DNA of 64,000 nt. It comes from Chitinophagaceae bacterium (GTDB lineage: Bacteria; Bacteroidota; Bacteroidia; Chitinophagales; Chitinophagaceae). Positions 62,719 through 64,000 of this stretch are shown piece after piece (position 1 is the stretch's first letter; every line of letters starts with the position of its first letter). A program made the position numbers and the translations under genes. The notes beneath the pieces were generated by a model. It was not told the origin of the DNA, ran no database searches, and worked only from the letters and a program-made list of their open reading frames with translations. The stretch is from the NCBI GenBank assembly GCA_019638615.1, contig JAHBTL010000003.1:62001-126000 (forward strand), given 5' to 3'.

Positions 62719-64000
62719 ATGAAAAAAAATTATGTAATATTGTTAACGATAGTATCTATGGTAGTTGCCGGGCTATCGTGCCAAAAACACCTGGTGGAGC
62801 TTAATAAAAATCCTAATGGTGCAGACCCTGCCACCGCCAATCCGAATTTAGTGCTGTCTACCGTATTAACAGAATCGGGAAGGGCGTTTGTTAATCTGGG
62901 TTATCTTGATGTAGCAGGCGTAATGCAGCATACACAGAAAGACGGCTGGGCAGGCGGACACAATAATTATGACTGGGGAAATTCTAATGACTGGAGCGGT
63001 TATTACGGTATCCTGAGAAATAATCAGTTTGTATATGACAAGGCGGTAGAGCTCAACTATCCATTGCACCAGGGCATAGCGCTGGTGATGAAGAGCCTTG
63101 TTTTTGGTTTGATCACTGACTTATGGGGTGATGCTCCCTACAGCAACGCATTAAAGGGAAACCTGGGAGGTGCTGAAAACACTTTTCCAAAATTTGATAA
63201 ACAGCAAAGCATATATGATAGTATCCTGTCCAATCTCGAAAAAGCAAATGCGCTTTTAGAGGAATCTTCCTTTAACAGTACAACCGGGCCGGCAGATATT
63301 TATTACGAAGGAAATGCGCTTAAATGGAGAAAGTTTGCCAATTCGCTGGCTTTGCGTTATTACATGCGCCTTTCGGAAAAACTTCCTGCGGTAGCACAGC
63401 AGGGTATTGAAAAAATAGCAGGAGATCCGTCAAAATATCCCGTTATCACTGCTGTTGCAGATGAGCCGTCAATGGGTTTCCCCGGAAACAGCGATGCGGA
63501 TTCCTGGCCAGCGTATGCCGTTCCACAGTCAGACAGCACCAATTATATAAGGATCAAAATGTGCAATACCTTAGTAACGGAGTTGTTGAGTAAAAATGAT
63601 CCGAGGATCAAGGCATGGGCTGAGCCTGTTACTGAATCTATATATGTTGATCCGGATCTTTCGGGGAATATAAGTAAAGTGGTGTACGATACTGTGATCA
63701 ATGGGGTACTCCGCCCAAGAGTAATGATCATAACCAATGAATTTCTTGCTGCGAAGGGAATAACCTTAAATGATATCAATCAGGATCCTTATTATGTGGG
63801 ATTGCCTGTAGCGTTAAATGCCCCGCAAACCTATAACCTGAGCCCTGATGTTCAGCAGGCATCTCACAATACGCATGTGTCGTGGGTGAACAAAAATTTT
63901 GCTAAGGGAAATGCAGGGGGCACCAGGGTAAGGCTGATAACCGCGGCAGAAGTTCATTTCATTCTGGCAGAAGCTGCTGCCAAGGGCTGGAATGCGGGCG
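62719..64000 (+). CDS. SusD/RagB-family lipoprotein, C-terminus cut by window end
   Basis: The reading frame runs from the ATG at 62719 to the window end with no stop (427 codons). A lipoprotein signal ends at Cys21 (VAGLSC). The helical SusD-like body includes SLVFGLITDLWGDAPYSNAL near residues 129-148 and, near the window end, AAEVHFILAEAAAKGW, the classic SusD-like signature. It is the surface lid partner of the preceding SusC. The protein's end lies beyond the window. Confidence 0.93.
   Translation, partial: MKKNYVILLTIVSMVVAGLSCQKHLVELNKNPNGADPATANPNLVLSTVLTESGRAFVNLGYLDVAGVMQHTQKDGWAGGHNNYDWGNSNDWSGYYGILRNNQFVYDKAVELNYPLHQGIALVMKSLVFGLITDLWGDAPYSNALKGNLGGAENTFPKFDKQQSIYDSILSNLEKANALLEESSFNSTTGPADIYYEGNALKWRKFANSLALRYYMRLSEKLPAVAQQGIEKIAGDPSKYPVITAVADEPSMGFPGNSDADSWPAYAVPQSDSTNYIRIKMCNTLVTELLSKNDPRIKAWAEPVTESIYVDPDLSGNISKVVYDTVINGVLRPRVMIITNEFLAAKGITLNDINQDPYYVGLPVALNAPQTYNLSPDVQQASHNTHVSWVNKNFAKGNAGGTRVRLITAAEVHFILAEAAAKGWNAG

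Noticed and set aside
1-64000. CRISPR arrays, tRNA or rRNA genes, prophage or conjugative genes
   Set aside because: No regularly spaced direct repeats, cloverleaf-like segments or typical proteins were found on either strand.

Overview
The window reads as a chromosomal segment of a Bacteroidota bacterium, most likely a Chitinophagaceae-like genus. The evidence is a SusC/SusD pair, a type IX secretion (T9SS) tail on a DUF1501 protein, DUF1800, DUF3667, DUF5683, DUF6600 and DUF1080 proteins, the 238-residue Bacteroidota-type DapB, several TAnnTTTG -7 promoter boxes and almost no Shine-Dalgarno sequences. No tRNA, rRNA, CRISPR array, intact insertion sequence or prophage was seen.

Layout. 1-2608: the start of an L-2-hydroxyglutarate oxidase gene, cutC, and a secreted GH109-type Gfo/Idh/MocA protein. 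3234-21960: one long + strand exopolysaccharide/O-antigen cluster. It holds export protein, tyrosine autokinase, GT2, GT4, Wzy-like polymerase, Wzx-like flippase, GT4, NeuD-type acyltransferase, ACP, a palindromic repeat, PaaK/CapK-type ligase, SDR, two ketoacyl synthase III genes, PglC-like sugar transferase, sugar-transfer-associated ATP-grasp, a second NeuD/PglD-type acyltransferase and a DegT aminotransferase. 22025-36602: mostly - strand housekeeping genes (truB, mtaB, the DUF1800/DUF1501 pair, a stand-alone receiver, lon, an outer-membrane protein, a phosphoesterase and an FMN reductase), with an N-acetylhexosamine-kinase-like gene and a UPF0173 hydrolase on +. 36687-40392: parA-parB-DUF5683-dapB-Rrf2. 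40397-46671: RDD divergent from the SpoIIM-DUF4129-DUF4350-MoxR-DUF58 operon. 46750-51846: kdsC, then a DUF1080 / dehydrogenase-cupredoxin / ThuA sugar-catabolism operon. 51847-52257: a nested repeat. 52258-57305: assorted envelope or secreted proteins. 57712-64000: an ECF sigma factor, a lipoprotein, SusC and SusD (cut by the window end), i.e. a nutrient-uptake locus.

How the genes work together. The polysaccharide cluster carries the main parts of a Wzx/Wzy pathway: priming transferase, glycosyltransferases, flippase, polymerase, export protein and co-polymerase kinase. Embedded in it is a small fatty-acid/polyketide-like cassette (ACP, acyl-activating ligase, SDR reductase, two KAS III). 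With the aminotransferase and NeuD-type transferases this suggests a repeat unit carrying an amino sugar decorated by a custom-built acyl group. This is the best candidate for an undescribed system here. No sugar 4,6-dehydratase is present, so the precursor must be made elsewhere.

The intergenic DNA holds several palindromic repeat families. At 51865-52198 a roughly 200-bp palindromic element flanked by 10-bp direct repeats appears to sit inside a second repeat, whose uninterrupted relative is at 35663-35794. Near-identical 22-base repeats occur at 26174 and 46703, with a diverged copy at 54623.
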